Shown: positions 1 to 9,392, counted from the first letter of the stretch. The stretch is DNA of 64,000 nt from Ochrobactrum sp. RH2CCR150 (GCA_014138095.1 JACGXE010000009.1:109941-173940); one strand, 5' to 3'. Notes: generated by a model not told the origin, from the sequence alone. Made by a program: numbers and translations.

Positions 1-1
1 G

Positions 2-1096
2 AAACATAAGCCGATTGCCACGCTTCACGACGAACCCGGCGAGAATATGCCGCTTGTCGGTCGGTCGCCTGCCATGCAGGAAATCTACCGCGTTCTAGCG
101 CGCATGATGCAGACGGACCTCACCATGATGGTGACGGGCGAATCCGGCACCGGCAAGGAGCTGGTCGCACGCGCGCTGCATGAATATGGCCGCCGCCGTA
201 AGGGACCGTTTGTTGCGATCAATATGGCCGCCATTCCGCGTGATCTGATCGAATCGGAGCTGTTCGGTCACGAGAAGGGCGCTTTCACCGGCGCGCAGAA
301 TCGCTCGAGCGGTCGTTTCGAGCAGGCCAATGGCGGCACGCTTTTCCTCGATGAAATCGGCGATATGCCGATGGAAGCGCAAACCCGCCTGCTTCGCGTG
401 TTGCAGCAGGGCGAATATATGACGGTTGGCGGACGCACACCCATCAAGACGGACGTGCGCATTGTGGCGGCGACCAACAAGGATTTGCGTCAGCTGATCG
501 CGCAGGGTCTGTTCCGCGAAGACCTTTATTATCGCCTGAATGTGGTGCCGTTGCGCCTGCCGCCGCTACGTGAACGCAGCGAGGATGTACCCGATCTGGT
601 GCGTCATTTCTTCAAGCGCGCCGCTGAAGAGGGCTTGCCGGAAAAGCGCATCACCAATGCCGGTCTCGACATGATGCGCCGCTATCCGTGGCCGGGCAAT
701 GTGCGCGAACTTGAAAATCTGGTGCGCAGGCTGGCCGCGCTTTATCCGCAGGAAGAGATTTCGCCGGAAATCATCGAAACCGAGCTGAAGGCGGAAATGT
801 CGAAGCCCGACAGCATTCCGGCGGTGACGGGCGATGCGGAAAACATCACGATCTCGCAAGCGGTTGAGCAGAACATGCAGCGTTATTTCGCTTCGTTCGG
901 TGCTGATCTGCCGCCTCCGGGGCTTTATCATCGCGTGCTGGCTGAGCTTGAATATCCGCTGATCCTGGCCTGCCTGACAGCAACGCGCGGCAACCAGATC
1001 AAGGCCGCCGACCTGCTTGGCCTCAACCGCAATACACTGCGCAAGAAAATCCGCGAACTCGGCGTAAATATCTATCGCGGCGGCAAGGGAAACTAA
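2..1096 (+). CDS. ntrC: Nitrogen regulation response regulator NtrC (5' end outside window)
   Basis: Sigma-54-dependent activator of nitrogen-assimilation genes. The reading frame is open from base 2, so the N-terminal receiver domain lies upstream of the window. Visible are the AAA+ domain with Walker A GESGTGKE, the sigma-54 contact loop GAFTGA, the Walker B-like LFLDEIGDM, and a C-terminal Fis-type helix-turn-helix ([19 protein letters not shown]). The C terminus matches rhizobial NtrC as I remember it, not NtrX. In related genomes ntrY and ntrX normally follow; here the next 900 bases hold only a small reverse-strand gene and a tRNA, so the expected neighbour is absent from this side. The NtrC/NtrX choice rests on the C-terminal helix-turn-helix. 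Confidence 0.9.
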   Translation, partial: KHKPIATLHDEPGENMPLVGRSPAMQEIYRVLARMMQTDLTMMVTGESGTGKELVARALHEYGRRRKGPFVAINMAAIPRDLIESELFGHEKGAFTGAQNRSSGRFEQANGGTLFLDEIGDMPMEAQTRLLRVLQQGEYMTVGGRTPIKTDVRIVAATNKDLRQLIAQGLFREDLYYRLNVVPLRLPPLRERSEDVPDLVRHFFKRAAEEGLPEKRITNAGLDMMRRYPWPGNVRELENLVRRLAALYPQEEISPEIIETELKAEMSKPDSIPAVTGDAENITISQAVEQNMQRYFASFGADLPPPGLYHRVLAELEYPLILACLTATRGNQIKAADLLGLNRNTLRKKIRELGVNIYRGGKGN

Positions 1097-1159
1097 GTCG
1101 GTTCACCGGGGCTTACGCCACAGTTTTCTTCGTCATTTGCTCATGCGGAAGCGACGGAT

Positions 1160-1200
1160 GCAAAATCTCATCGACCCGAAAGGAATCGATGAGATTTTGC
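1160..1200. repeat. Perfect 15-bp inverted repeat downstream of ntrC
   Basis: The arms GCAAAATCTCATCGA (1160-1174) and TCGATGAGATTTTGC (1186-1200) are exactly complementary around an 11-base loop. No T-run follows on either strand, so it is not a classical intrinsic terminator. It may act as an mRNA 3' stabiliser for ntrC, or be a dispersed palindromic element. Confidence 0.7.
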
Positions 1201-1247
1201 TGCAAAACACGCTGGAAACTTTCATTTCCATTCAGAAAGCGCGTGTT

Positions 1248-1445
1248 TTAATGCCGGATCGGTTTCTTAACGGGCTTTCTGACAGGCTTCTTCACGTGTC
1301 TTTTGGGGGCTGGCTTCTTTGCCTTGGCTTTTTTGATCACCTTGACCTGATGGACGAGGTCCGGGGAAATGTGGCTTTGGGCAGCAAATGCAGTGGGAGC
1401 GGAAAGAAAGGAAAGTGTGATTGCTGCGGCAAAGAGTTTCTTCAT
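1248..1445 (-). CDS. Small lysine-rich secreted protein (65 aa), unknown
   Basis: An unrecognised 65-residue protein. It has a clear signal peptide (MKKLFAAAITLSFLSAPTAFA, cleavage after AFA) followed by a very basic tail built from KKP, KPV and RKP repeats. The ATG at 1445 was chosen because GAGGA lies 8 bases upstream and the signal peptide starts there; the open frame continues upstream without coding character. It is a single gene between ntrC (opposite strand) and tRNA-Thr. The basic tail suggests binding to anionic envelope polymers or DNA, but that is inference only. Confidence 0.65.
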   Translation of the reverse strand: MKKLFAAAITLSFLSAPTAFAAQSHISPDLVHQVKVIKKAKAKKPAPKRHVKKPVRKPVKKPIRH

Positions 1446-1722
1446 AATCAGTATCCTCATTGATTTCAGTAAATCAATAATACATCTATAGATTGTCCCG
1501 TTTAGGGCTGAATTGTAAATGAATGTTTCTGGATGGATATTTCGAGAATTTTGAAATTCGATAAATAAACTAAGTGTTGCTTCAAAAGTGTGCGTATTTC
1601 CCTTGTCCATCAATTCGAACAAATATCAGATATATCAACCGGGAACAGTTTTTGAACTACTGGAAAAGCAGGGATCTAGAAAGTGAAAGCGGCGAGCGAT
1701 ATCGCTCCAGCCATTGAATTTG

Positions 1723-1798
<76 letters not shown>

Positions 1799-2007
1799 AC
1801 TCCCGATACAGTGTGTATCGAACCGCTTTTGGTTGCAAATCGCTTCCGCTGTGCGGCTAGCGCTCGATTAGCATAAATGACGCGTCTGTAAAACGAAAAT
1901 TCTTCGCAAACAGGTCATGGCAACAGGGTTTTTCATGTGATAGCCAATAGACCGCGATGAGACGTGGCAAACTTATCAGGGTTGGGCTGGGGAGCGAGAC
2001 GGTAGAC

Positions 2008-2781
2008 ATGAACGAGAAATCACTCGCGCTTCATTTTCTTTCATCCGGGACCGAAGAATCACTTGCGGCCCAGAAAGAACTTGTGAACCGCTATGGGCAC
2101 GTCTCGGGCGAAGATGCCGACATCATCGTTGCGCTCGGCGGTGATGGCACGATGCTGCAGGCGTTGCGCGACTTTATGAATACCGGCACGCCGATCTATG
2201 GCATGAATCGCGGGTCCGTGGGCTTTTTGATGAACGAGTTCAGCGTCGAGAATCTGCCCGAACGCATTCTGGCAGCGCAAATGGAGACGATCCGCCCGCT
2301 CGTCATGATCGCGGAGACCGAAAATTCGGTTCCGGTCGAAGCGCTTGCAATCAATGAAGTCTCATTGTTCCGCCAGTCCTATCAGGCGGCGAAGGTGCGC
2401 ATAACCATCGATGGTAAAGTCCGGCTGGAAGAATTGGTCTGCGACGGCGTGATGGTCGCGACGCCTGCCGGTTCGACAGCTTATAATCTCTCGGCGCAGG
2501 GGCCGATCCTGCCGCTGGAAGCGCCGCTTCTGGCACTGACGCCGGTCAGTCCCTTCCGTCCGCGGCGCTGGGGTGGCGCATTGTTACCCAAGCACGTGAC
2601 GGTTCGCATGGATCTGCTTGAAACCGAAAAGCGCCCGGTCAATGCCGTTGCCGATAATAACGAGGTCAAATCCGTGACGTCGGTTACGGTGCGTGAGGCA
2701 CCGAATAGCCAGGTGGCTATTCTGTTCGACAAGAACCACTCCTGGGACGAAAGAATTCTGACAGAACAATTCCGCCATTGA
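2008..2781 (+). CDS. nadK: NAD kinase
   Basis: Phosphorylates NAD to NADP in the cytoplasm. The 257-residue protein carries the nucleotide-binding signature GGDGTML (residues 44-50), the NE motif (AINEVSL) and the conserved [13 protein letters not shown] segment. The ATG at 2008 gives the usual length for this family in Brucella and is preceded by a GGGGAG ribosome-binding sequence; an alternative in-frame start at 1957 would add 17 residues of doubtful value. It stands alone between tRNA-Thr and a DEAD-box helicase. A short inverted repeat (GAAAAC/GTTTTC, 2785-2803) lies just after the stop codon but lacks a T-run. Confidence 0.93.
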   Translation: MNEKSLALHFLSSGTEESLAAQKELVNRYGHVSGEDADIIVALGGDGTMLQALRDFMNTGTPIYGMNRGSVGFLMNEFSVENLPERILAAQMETIRPLVMIAETENSVPVEALAINEVSLFRQSYQAAKVRITIDGKVRLEELVCDGVMVATPAGSTAYNLSAQGPILPLEAPLLALTPVSPFRPRRWGGALLPKHVTVRMDLLETEKRPVNAVADNNEVKSVTSVTVREAPNSQVAILFDKNHSWDERILTEQFRH

Positions 2782-3119
2782 TCTGAAAACTTGACAGGTT
2801 TTCGGGTAAGATTACGCGTAAGCAAAGTTGTCAAACTATCGTGCGCGACACTTCTCTAATTGTCATCAATTTGATTTAATTCGACTAGAAAAGACGTTGA
2901 TTGGAGCGGTTTGTCGTTTTGATCAGGATTATCAAAGCAATTTGATATCGGATGTTGGTATTTTGGTTGACTTTTGCACGCTGCGGACGTAGGCGATGCT
3001 GCAAGAAAACGCTAGATGCGTTGCAGACGCCTTTTCTGCTTTGGTCCCTGCGCCCGATGACGCGGCTGCAATGACAGGATGGGCGGAACACGTTTCCGAA
3101 CCAGAGAGCTGCGCCTCCA
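2782..3119. other. Intergenic region / leader of the DEAD-box helicase gene
   Basis: About 340 bases without a convincing gene. The first 200 bases are AT-richer; the last 120 are GC-rich. Because the downstream helicase starts with TTG, the region is probably a long 5' untranslated leader, as is common for cold-inducible helicases. I see no defined riboswitch. Confidence 0.4.
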
Positions 3120-4610
3120 TTGACGACATTTGCCGAACTCGGTCTTTCCCCGAAAGTGCTTGCTGCTGTAGAAGCGGCAGGATACACCGCGCCTACACCC
3201 ATTCAGGCAGGCGCCATTCCGCCCGCGCTCGAGCGCAAGGATGTGCTTGGTATCGCCCAGACGGGAACGGGCAAGACGGCTTCTTTCGTTCTGCCGATGC
3301 TGACGCTGCTGGAAAAGGGCCGGGCTCGCGCCCGCATGCCGCGCACGCTCATTCTTGAGCCGACGCGTGAACTTGCAGCGCAGGTCGAAGAGAATTTCGT
3401 CAAATACGGCGTTAATCATCGCCTCAATGTCGCTCTGCTGATCGGTGGCGTTTCGTTCGACGAACAGGAGCGCAAGCTGGAGCGCGGCGCTGACGTTCTG
3501 ATCGCCACGCCGGGCCGTCTTCTCGACCATTTCGAACGCGGCAAGCTGCTTTTGACCGGCGTTGAAATTCTGGTTATCGATGAAGCCGACCGTATGCTCG
3601 ATATGGGCTTCATTCCGGATATCGAACGCATCTGCAAGCTGATCCCGTTCACCCGCCAGACGCTGTTCTTCTCGGCGACCATGCCGCCGGAAATCACCAA
3701 GCTCACTGAGCAGTTCCTGCATTCGCCAGCGCGTATCGAAGTGGCCAAGGCTTCGTCCACGGCCAAGACCGTGACGCAGCGACTGGTTAAGTCGAGCAAG
3801 AAGGATTGGGACAAGCGCGCTGCACTGCGCGATCTCATCCGCGCTGAAGGCGACACGCTCAAGAACGCAATCATCTTCTGCAATCGCAAGAAGGATGTGT
3901 CGGAACTGTTCCGTTCGCTGGTGCGCCATGAGTTCAACGCCGGTGCTTTGCACGGCGATATGGATCAGCGCGCCCGCATGACGATGTTGGCCAACTTCAA
4001 GGAAGGCAAGCTGCAACTGCTGGTCGCTTCTGACGTGGCAGCACGCGGTCTCGACATTCCTGACGTCAGCCATGTCTTCAATTTCGATGTTCCGATCCAT
4101 TCGGAAGACTATGTCCACCGCATTGGCCGTACGGGTCGCGCTGGCCGCTCCGGCAAGGCGTTCACCATCGTCACGCCATCGGACACAAAATATCTTGCCG
4201 CGATTGAAAACATGATCGGCGAGAAGATTGAATGGGTCGATGGCGATCTGTCCACGCTGGCACCGTCCGACGAGGCTGACGATCAGCCACGTAAGGGCAA
4301 GAATGCGCGGGGCAAGGGCAAGGAATCGCAGAGAGATAGCAAGGGCAAAGACAAGGGGCGGGACAAGAGCATGGATAAGCCAAAGGAAAAGGTAGCTTCG
4401 ACCGAAGCGCTCGATCCGGCGGAACAGCCGCAGCCCGTTATTGAAACCCACGACCGCCGCGATGCGATCCGTGCTTCCAACGACGAACGTCGTGGCAAGC
4501 CGCAGCACGACCAGCATAAGCGCCGCCGTGATCGCGACGATGATGGTCCATCGCCGGTTGGTTTCGGCAACGACATTCCTGCTTTCATGCTCATTCCGAC
4601 GGGCATGTAA
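3120..4610 (+). CDS. DEAD-box RNA helicase (RhlE-like)
   Basis: ATP-dependent RNA helicase acting in ribosome assembly or RNA decay. The 496-residue protein shows a Q motif GYTAPTPIQ (21-29), Walker A AQTGTGKT (46-53), PTREL (81-85), DEAD (154-157), SAT (185-187) and the motif VI HRIGRTGRAGR. A long Lys/Asp/Arg-rich tail (about residue 390 to the end, with KGK and KDK repeats) is typical of the RhlE/CsdA-like group and probably binds RNA. The start is TTG; the next in-frame Met comes only after Walker A, so a non-ATG start is forced. A second paralogue sits at 53177. Exact subfamily is uncertain. Confidence 0.92.
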   Translation: MTTFAELGLSPKVLAAVEAAGYTAPTPIQAGAIPPALERKDVLGIAQTGTGKTASFVLPMLTLLEKGRARARMPRTLILEPTRELAAQVEENFVKYGVNHRLNVALLIGGVSFDEQERKLERGADVLIATPGRLLDHFERGKLLLTGVEILVIDEADRMLDMGFIPDIERICKLIPFTRQTLFFSATMPPEITKLTEQFLHSPARIEVAKASSTAKTVTQRLVKSSKKDWDKRAALRDLIRAEGDTLKNAIIFCNRKKDVSELFRSLVRHEFNAGALHGDMDQRARMTMLANFKEGKLQLLVASDVAARGLDIPDVSHVFNFDVPIHSEDYVHRIGRTGRAGRSGKAFTIVTPSDTKYLAAIENMIGEKIEWVDGDLSTLAPSDEADDQPRKGKNARGKGKESQRDSKGKDKGRDKSMDKPKEKVASTEALDPAEQPQPVIETHDRRDAIRASNDERRGKPQHDQHKRRRDRDDDGPSPVGFGNDIPAFMLIPTGM

Positions 4611-4629
4611 GCGGAAAGCAGTTTTAGAA

Positions 4630-5004
4630 TTATGATTCGGCCGTGGGGGAACGCTTCGCGGCCGATTTCTTTTGGGGCTTGGACTGGCCGCTGCGCAGAG
4701 CCGCTTCATAGGCGAGGCGGGCCCATTCGGTCATGATCTCAGGATCATCGAAGGCTTCGCTCGGCACGCTCCAATAGGGCATACCGATAGGGTCGCCGCC
4801 TTTGCGCCCTTCATAGGTCCATTGCACCGATCCGGCGTCGATAAAACGCGGAATGGTCATTTCGTCGGCTTTGAAAAGTAGTTCGTCGCGAACGACAAGC
4901 GCGAAAATCACCCCCTGATGATAAATGCCTTTGCCGCCGAACATGCGGCGGATGCTGATCGGACCGAAATCCTGCAACAAATCGCGGAGGGTTTCGTCAT
5001 CCAT
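4630..5004 (-). CDS. TfoX/Sxy N-terminal domain protein
   Basis: A 124-residue protein matching the N-terminal half of competence regulator TfoX/Sxy: it opens with LRDLLQDFGPISIRRMFGGKGIYHQG and continues with the beta-strand core containing the LFKADE segment. It ends in a basic tail (KPQKKSAAKR). In alphaproteobacteria these single-domain proteins are common and not proven to control competence. It lies directly downstream of the SufA-like gene on the same strand, with 39 bases between them, and may be co-transcribed with it. Confidence 0.85.
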   Translation of the reverse strand: MDDETLRDLLQDFGPISIRRMFGGKGIYHQGVIFALVVRDELLFKADEMTIPRFIDAGSVQWTYEGRKGGDPIGMPYWSVPSEAFDDPEIMTEWARLAYEAALRSGQSKPQKKSAAKRSPTAES

Positions 5005-5043
5005 TGGGGAGATTCCTTCGGAAGACTATCCTCGTGGATCAGG

Positions 5044-5424
5044 TCAGGCCGCACCCTGCATCTGGCGGAGGCTTTCTGCGGAGGCAGGGGTTAGTTCAAC
5101 CGATTCACCGCAGCCACAGGCCGAGGTCTGGTTCGGGTTATTGAACACGAAACCGGTGCGGAGCGTCGTCACTTCGAAATCCATCTGGGTTCCGAGCAGG
5201 AAAAGAACAGCTTCCGGGGCGATAAAGACCTTGGCGCCATCTTTCTCGGCAACATCATCACCGGCTTTCGCTTCGCTGGCGACATCGATGGTATATTCCA
5301 TGCCTGCGCAGCCGCCTTTTTTCACGCCCACACGAATGCCCAGTGCGCCTTCGCGCGACTCAACAATCTCGCGAACGCGATTTGCTGCGGCTTCGGTTAG
5401 CGTCATGACTGCGAAACGGCCCAT
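5044..5424 (-). CDS. sufA: A-type iron-sulfur cluster carrier (SufA/IscA family)
   Basis: Accepts Fe-S clusters from the SUF scaffold and delivers them to apoproteins. The 126-residue HesB-type domain contains the three conserved cysteines, one in KKGGCAGMEY and two in the C-terminal ACGCGES. ATG at 5424 has AGAGAAG five bases upstream. No other suf gene is next to it in this window, so the choice of SufA over IscA or ErpA is from general resemblance only. It is divergent from the secreted protein gene at 5634, with a 209-base intergenic region. Confidence 0.85.
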   Translation of the reverse strand: MGRFAVMTLTEAAANRVREIVESREGALGIRVGVKKGGCAGMEYTIDVASEAKAGDDVAEKDGAKVFIAPEAVLFLLGTQMDFEVTTLRTGFVFNNPNQTSACGCGESVELTPASAESLRQMQGAA

Positions 5425-5633
5425 GGTTCTTCTCTTCCGGTGCTATGCAGTGGCCTTGAGGCTGTGGCTTCACGGGCGAGAATCAACCAATCTCGTGTGA
5501 AACCAGCGAGTTTCAAACCTCGCTGCCACGTTTTCACTATAGTTAGTGTTGTAACATCATTACCGCAAGACACCAAATCGAGAGCGCAGGCCGAGTGTCC
5601 GGCTGGCAGGTATTGGGGAAAGAGGAGGTATGA

Positions 5634-6296
5634 ATGTCGACTGATCGGATGAAATCTCTGAGGCTGGCTGTTCTGGTGGGCGCGCTCGGCCTGTCCGTTG
5701 CCCTCCCGCATGCTTATGCACAGGAAGCACCAAAGCCTGCCGCCAAGGAAAGCGCTGAACCGACAGCGCAGAAAAAGCCTGAAGCCGAGAAAAAGGATCA
5801 GGCTGCGGAAACAAAAGCGCCTGTAGAAGAGACAAAGCCGTCTGAACAGACACAGGATGCCGCCAATGGCGTTACCGTCCCGGAATATCGCGATGACAGA
5901 TCCTCGCCGCAGGCGCTGATTGAATCCTATTATAATGCGATCAACCGCAAGGAATATACGCGCGCTTACGGTTATTACTCGGAAGAGGGACGGGAACCCG
6001 ACTTCAAGACCTTCGTGAAGGGCTATGAAAATACCAAGAGCGTAAAAGTCGCGTTGCGCAAGACCGAGCCGGATCCGGGCGCTGGCCAGATCTACTGGAG
6101 CCAGCCACTGGCGATTGAAGCCGAGAGCAATGATGGCAAGAAAGAAGTCTTCGGCGGTTGCTATACGATTCACCTCACCAATCCCGCCATGCAGGAAGAG
6201 CCGCCATTCAAGCCGATTGAGATCATGACCGGCTCGTTGAGCAAATCGGAACTGGAGCTTGAAAAGAGCGTGCCAGAAGCCTGCGAAGCCCCATAA
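5634..6296 (+). CDS. Secreted protein with NTF2/SnoaL-like C-terminal domain, unknown
   Basis: A 220-residue exported protein of unknown role. It has a signal peptide ending near AYAQ (about residue 30), then a low-complexity stretch rich in Lys, Glu, Pro and Ala (31-75), then a folded domain beginning SPQALIESYYNAINRKEYTRAYGYY, which resembles the first helices of NTF2-like folds. A strong ribosome-binding site (GAGGAGG-like, AGAGGAGGT) precedes the ATG. It is a single gene. The low-complexity linker suggests a tether that holds the domain away from a membrane or partner. Confidence 0.8.
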   Translation: MSTDRMKSLRLAVLVGALGLSVALPHAYAQEAPKPAAKESAEPTAQKKPEAEKKDQAAETKAPVEETKPSEQTQDAANGVTVPEYRDDRSSPQALIESYYNAINRKEYTRAYGYYSEEGREPDFKTFVKGYENTKSVKVALRKTEPDPGAGQIYWSQPLAIEAESNDGKKEVFGGCYTIHLTNPAMQEEPPFKPIEIMTGSLSKSELELEKSVPEACEAP

Positions 6297-6402
6297 CAAC
6301 GGGGATAACAATCGCTGTTCAGCAATCGCGTTTTCATGCTTGACCTTACCACGATGGCAAGGTGCATAAGATGTGCATATCAAGTGTGGAGCGTTACTCG
6401 TG

Positions 6403-6600
6403 ATGAAATTGATTATTCCCAAGATGAAATGCGGCGGCTGCGCCGACAGTGTGACTGCTGCTCTGCGTAAGCTCGATGCCACAGCGCCGATTGAAATAGA
6501 TCTCGACGCCAAGGAAGTCGAGTTCGGCGGCAAGGCGTCCCGCGATGCGGTCGTTTCCGCGCTGGCGGCGGCGGGTTATCCCGCTGCAAACGCTCAATAA
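6403..6600 (+). CDS. Heavy-metal-associated (CopZ-like) small protein
   Basis: A 65-residue single HMA domain with the metal-binding motif MKCGGC (Met-x-Cys-x-x-Cys) near the N terminus and the usual beta-alpha-beta-beta-alpha-beta pattern (VTAALRKLD, VEFGGKASRDAVVSALAAAGY). The family binds Cu(I) or a similar soft metal and hands it to P-type ATPases. ATG at 6403 was chosen over an upstream GTG at 6373 because the family starts just before the first beta-strand. No metal ATPase gene is adjacent, so the partner is not shown. Confidence 0.85.
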   Translation: MKLIIPKMKCGGCADSVTAALRKLDATAPIEIDLDAKEVEFGGKASRDAVVSALAAAGYPAANAQ

Positions 6601-6644
6601 TGTGATTTTGCGGGTGCTTGCACCAATGCAAAGCAGGATGTACG

Positions 6645-6674
6645 TGCCGGGAAGCCTAGCTTTCCGGCATTTTC
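6645..6674 (+). terminator. Intrinsic terminator after the HMA protein gene
   Basis: The stem TGCCGGGAAGC / GCTTTCCGGCA encloses loop CTA and is followed by TTTTC. One G-T pair. Confidence 0.7.
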
Positions 6675-6893
6675 ATTCCGTAACGGAAGCCGGGTCGCAA
6701 AGCTTATTTCCGGTGAGTTCAAGTGCCGCAAATGCGGGTGTTTCGCAGCTGTTTCATTGACTGGACCGGCGATTTTTGCCACATCAACGGCAAATCTCGT
6801 TTATGGTGCACTCGCAGCGAGGTTTGGACCAACGCTGCAGAGTGCTTTGTGATATGAAACATCGCGTTACGCGATAATGAAGGGTTGAGGGCT

Positions 6894-7562
6894 ATGGCAG
6901 CCGATTTCCAGGATCTTCGCACAAAGATGGTCGACAATCAGATCCGTACGACGGACGTAACCGATCTGGCGGTTATCGACGCTTTCCTGGCCGTTCCGCG
7001 GGAAGCCTTCGTACCGACCGTCCGTCAGGCTGTTGCCTATATTGACGAAGACCAGCCGCTTGAAGCCGAAGGTGGCGCTCCGCGCTATCTCATGGAGCCG
7101 TCGCCTTTCGCAAAGCTTATCCAGCTTGCCCGCGTGAACAAGAACGATGTTGTGCTCGATATCGGCTGCGGCACTGGCTATTCCTCGGCCATCCTCTCGC
7201 ATCTCGCCGGTTCGGTGATCGGCCTTGAGAGTGATTCTGCGCTTTCTGCCGCTGCAACCGCGCGTCTTGCCGAACTCGGCTATGACAATGTTGTGATTGT
7301 TTCTGGCGACATGCACGCAGGCTATCCTTCGGAAGCACCTTACGATGTGATCATGATAGAGGGTGGTGTGGATTTCGTTCCGGACGCATTGTTCAAACAG
7401 CTGAAGGAAGGCGGACGCCTTGTCGCCGTCGAAGGTCGCGGAAACGCCTCTGTTGCCCGGATTTACTTTAAAGAAAATGGTGTTGCATCGGGACGAATTG
7501 CGTTCAACACTGCGGTGCGTCCACTTCCGGGATTCGAGCGGATTCCGCAGTTCGAATTCTAA
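6894..7562 (+). CDS. pcm: Protein-L-isoaspartate O-methyltransferase
   Basis: SAM-dependent enzyme that methylates damaged L-isoaspartyl residues so that they can be repaired. The 222-residue protein has the SAM-binding motif DIGCGTGYSS (motif I), the substrate region EAFVPTVRQAVAY, and a typical C-terminal strand. ATG at 6894 gives MAADFQDLRTKMVDNQIR, the usual start; a TTG nine bases upstream is possible. The gene lies just upstream of the TolC homologue, an arrangement I know from other rhizobial genomes. The short family form (no C-terminal extension) is normal for alphaproteobacteria. Confidence 0.93.
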   Translation: MAADFQDLRTKMVDNQIRTTDVTDLAVIDAFLAVPREAFVPTVRQAVAYIDEDQPLEAEGGAPRYLMEPSPFAKLIQLARVNKNDVVLDIGCGTGYSSAILSHLAGSVIGLESDSALSAAATARLAELGYDNVVIVSGDMHAGYPSEAPYDVIMIEGGVDFVPDALFKQLKEGGRLVAVEGRGNASVARIYFKENGVASGRIAFNTAVRPLPGFERIPQFEF

Positions 7563-7706
7563 TTTCCGGGATTGGTACAATTCTGCAACGCTGCGGAATT
7601 TCTTTGTGCATGCTCTGGGCGGGGCGATGGAAATAACCGATTTTAAAGGTTATTTAAGGTTGCCCGAACTGATTGGTTCGATTTACTGAATTTGGCTGTT
7701 CTTAAG

Positions 7707-9077
7707 ATGAGGTACCCGGTGTTCAAAACGTACAAAGGACTGGTCGCAGCGGCAGCATTGTTGGCCGGCACCGTTTTATCGGGGCAGTCCGCCTTGTCTG
7801 AAAACCTCTCCGGTGCTCTGGTCAAGGCTTATAAGAATAACGCCACGCTTAATTCTTCCCGCGCAGGTGTGCGCGTTCAGGACGAGAACGTGGCTATCGC
7901 CAAGTCGAATTACCGTCCGCAGATTACCGGTAGCTACGATGCAAGCCGCAGCCGCGCGCCAACAAGCGGCTACCGCACCAGCGGTACGGTCGGTATCCAG
8001 CTGAACCAGATGCTGTTCGATGGTTTTCAGACCAAGAACAATGTCGCCGCAGCGGAAACGCAGGTTTACGCCCAGCGCGAAAATATGCGCAATGACGAGC
8101 AGAACACGCTTTATAGCGCTGTTGCTGCCTATATGGGCGTGTATCAGAATCGCCAGATAGCAGTTCTTCGCGAGAAGAATCTGGCTGCGATGAACGAACA
8201 GGTTCGCGCAGCCCGTGCACGTCTGGATGTTGGTGAAGGTACACGTACCGACGTTGCGCAGGCAGAAGCCAGCCGTTCCACGGCTGTCGCGGAACTGAAT
8301 AGCGCCCGCGCCAACGTCAAGTCGGCTGAAGCGACCTATGTTCGCATCGTCGGTGCACAGCCAGACAGGCTTGCCGCTGCTGCTGCCGCGAAGAACCTGC
8401 CCAAGTCGCCAAACGAAGCTTTTGCTGTCGCACAGGCTGGACATCCGGGCATTCTCGCAACGCAATATGCTGTGAACGCCGCTGGCTACAATGTGAAGGC
8501 TAAGGAAGGTGCAATGCTGCCGACCGTTGGCCTGTCGGCTGGCGCCAGCCGTCTGGATACCTATGCCGGTTCGACGGTTGGTGATGGCAATTCCGCATCG
8601 GTCGGTATTGGCGTGACCATTCCGATCTATACTGGCGGGCGTACCTCTGCGCAGATTCGCCAGTCCAAGGAACAGCTTGGTCAGGCCCGCATTGAAGTTG
8701 ATGTCGTTCGCGATCAGGTTCGTGAAGCCATTGGTTCGGCATGGTCGCAGCTTGAAGCTGCCCGCGCATCGGTCAAGGCAAATCGCGATGGTATCGCCGC
8801 GGCCCAGCTCGCACTGGATGGCGTTATCGAAGAGCGCAAGGTCGGCCAGCGCACCACGCTGGACGTGTTGAACGCGCAGAACGATCTGACCGCTGCCGAA
8901 ATCACTCTGGTCCAGTCGGAGCATGATGTGGTTGTCGCCAGCTATGCGCTTCTCAATGCGACGGGTCGCATGACTTCCAAGCAGATGGGGCTTCAGGTTG
9001 CTGAATATAAGCCTGAAGAACACTACGATGCCGTCAAGGACAAGTGGTTCGGTCTGCGTACACCGGATGGTCGCTAA
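7707..9077 (+). CDS. bepC: TolC-family outer-membrane channel protein (BepC-like)
   Basis: Outer-membrane exit duct for tripartite efflux pumps and type I secretion. The 456-residue protein has a signal peptide (to about residue 33, QSALSE), two tandem outer-membrane-efflux repeats, each with a long coiled-coil region (for example around LNSARANVKSAEATY and LEAARASVKANRDG), and beta-strand segments such as NQMLFDGFQTKNN. The length matches Brucella BepC, which serves the BepDE and BepFG RND pumps. ATG at 7707 was preferred to a TTG 15 bases upstream. No pump genes are adjacent, which is normal for BepC. Confidence 0.92.
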   Translation: MRYPVFKTYKGLVAAAALLAGTVLSGQSALSENLSGALVKAYKNNATLNSSRAGVRVQDENVAIAKSNYRPQITGSYDASRSRAPTSGYRTSGTVGIQLNQMLFDGFQTKNNVAAAETQVYAQRENMRNDEQNTLYSAVAAYMGVYQNRQIAVLREKNLAAMNEQVRAARARLDVGEGTRTDVAQAEASRSTAVAELNSARANVKSAEATYVRIVGAQPDRLAAAAAAKNLPKSPNEAFAVAQAGHPGILATQYAVNAAGYNVKAKEGAMLPTVGLSAGASRLDTYAGSTVGDGNSASVGIGVTIPIYTGGRTSAQIRQSKEQLGQARIEVDVVRDQVREAIGSAWSQLEAARASVKANRDGIAAAQLALDGVIEERKVGQRTTLDVLNAQNDLTAAEITLVQSEHDVVVASYALLNATGRMTSKQMGLQVAEYKPEEHYDAVKDKWFGLRTPDGR

Positions 9078-9098
9078 ACAACGAGAATTACAGTTTGA

Positions 9099-9124
9099 AC
9101 GGCGCCTTCGGGCGCCGTTTTTGT
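9099..9124 (+). terminator. Intrinsic terminator after bepC
   Basis: Stem ACGGCGCC / GGCGCCGT with a stable TTCG tetraloop, followed by TTTTTG. Confidence 0.92.
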
Positions 9125-9335
9125 TTGGCGGCGATTCGTTGATGGCTGCGCGCAAATCTTAACAAAATGATAAAGCTGTGGGTTGAATTGCGCGGCGTTC
9201 TTGCAGGGATTCTCAAATCACCGAACGTCCGGTACCCTTAATTCATTGATTCTCTGTCCTTTGCGGGATGCAGCGTTGGAGGTTGCGGAAGGTTTTCCGC
9301 GCGAAACCAGCTGCACCACACAGAGAAGGAGAACT

Positions 9336-9377
9336 ATGTGCGACCTTGCAGGCGCGCATTGCTCTATTCTGAAATAG
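9336..9377 (+). CDS. Candidate 13-codon leader peptide upstream of popZ
   Basis: A very short open frame, MCDLAGAHCSILK, ends in TAG only 15 bases before the popZ ATG. Its ATG is preceded by AGAAGGAG at an ideal distance, which is a better Shine-Dalgarno sequence than that of popZ itself (GGAAGATGGA). This arrangement suggests translation of the short frame and coupling to, or attenuation of, popZ. It could also be a chance frame. I know of no published popZ leader peptide. Confidence 0.4.
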   Translation: MCDLAGAHCSILK

Positions 9378-9392
9378 GGAAGATGGACAGCT

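Noticed and set aside
3012..4709. 565-residue open frame opposite the first DEAD-box helicase
   Set aside because: It has no domain, a His/Arg/Leu-rich composition typical of antisense frames, and the plus strand encodes a clear helicase.
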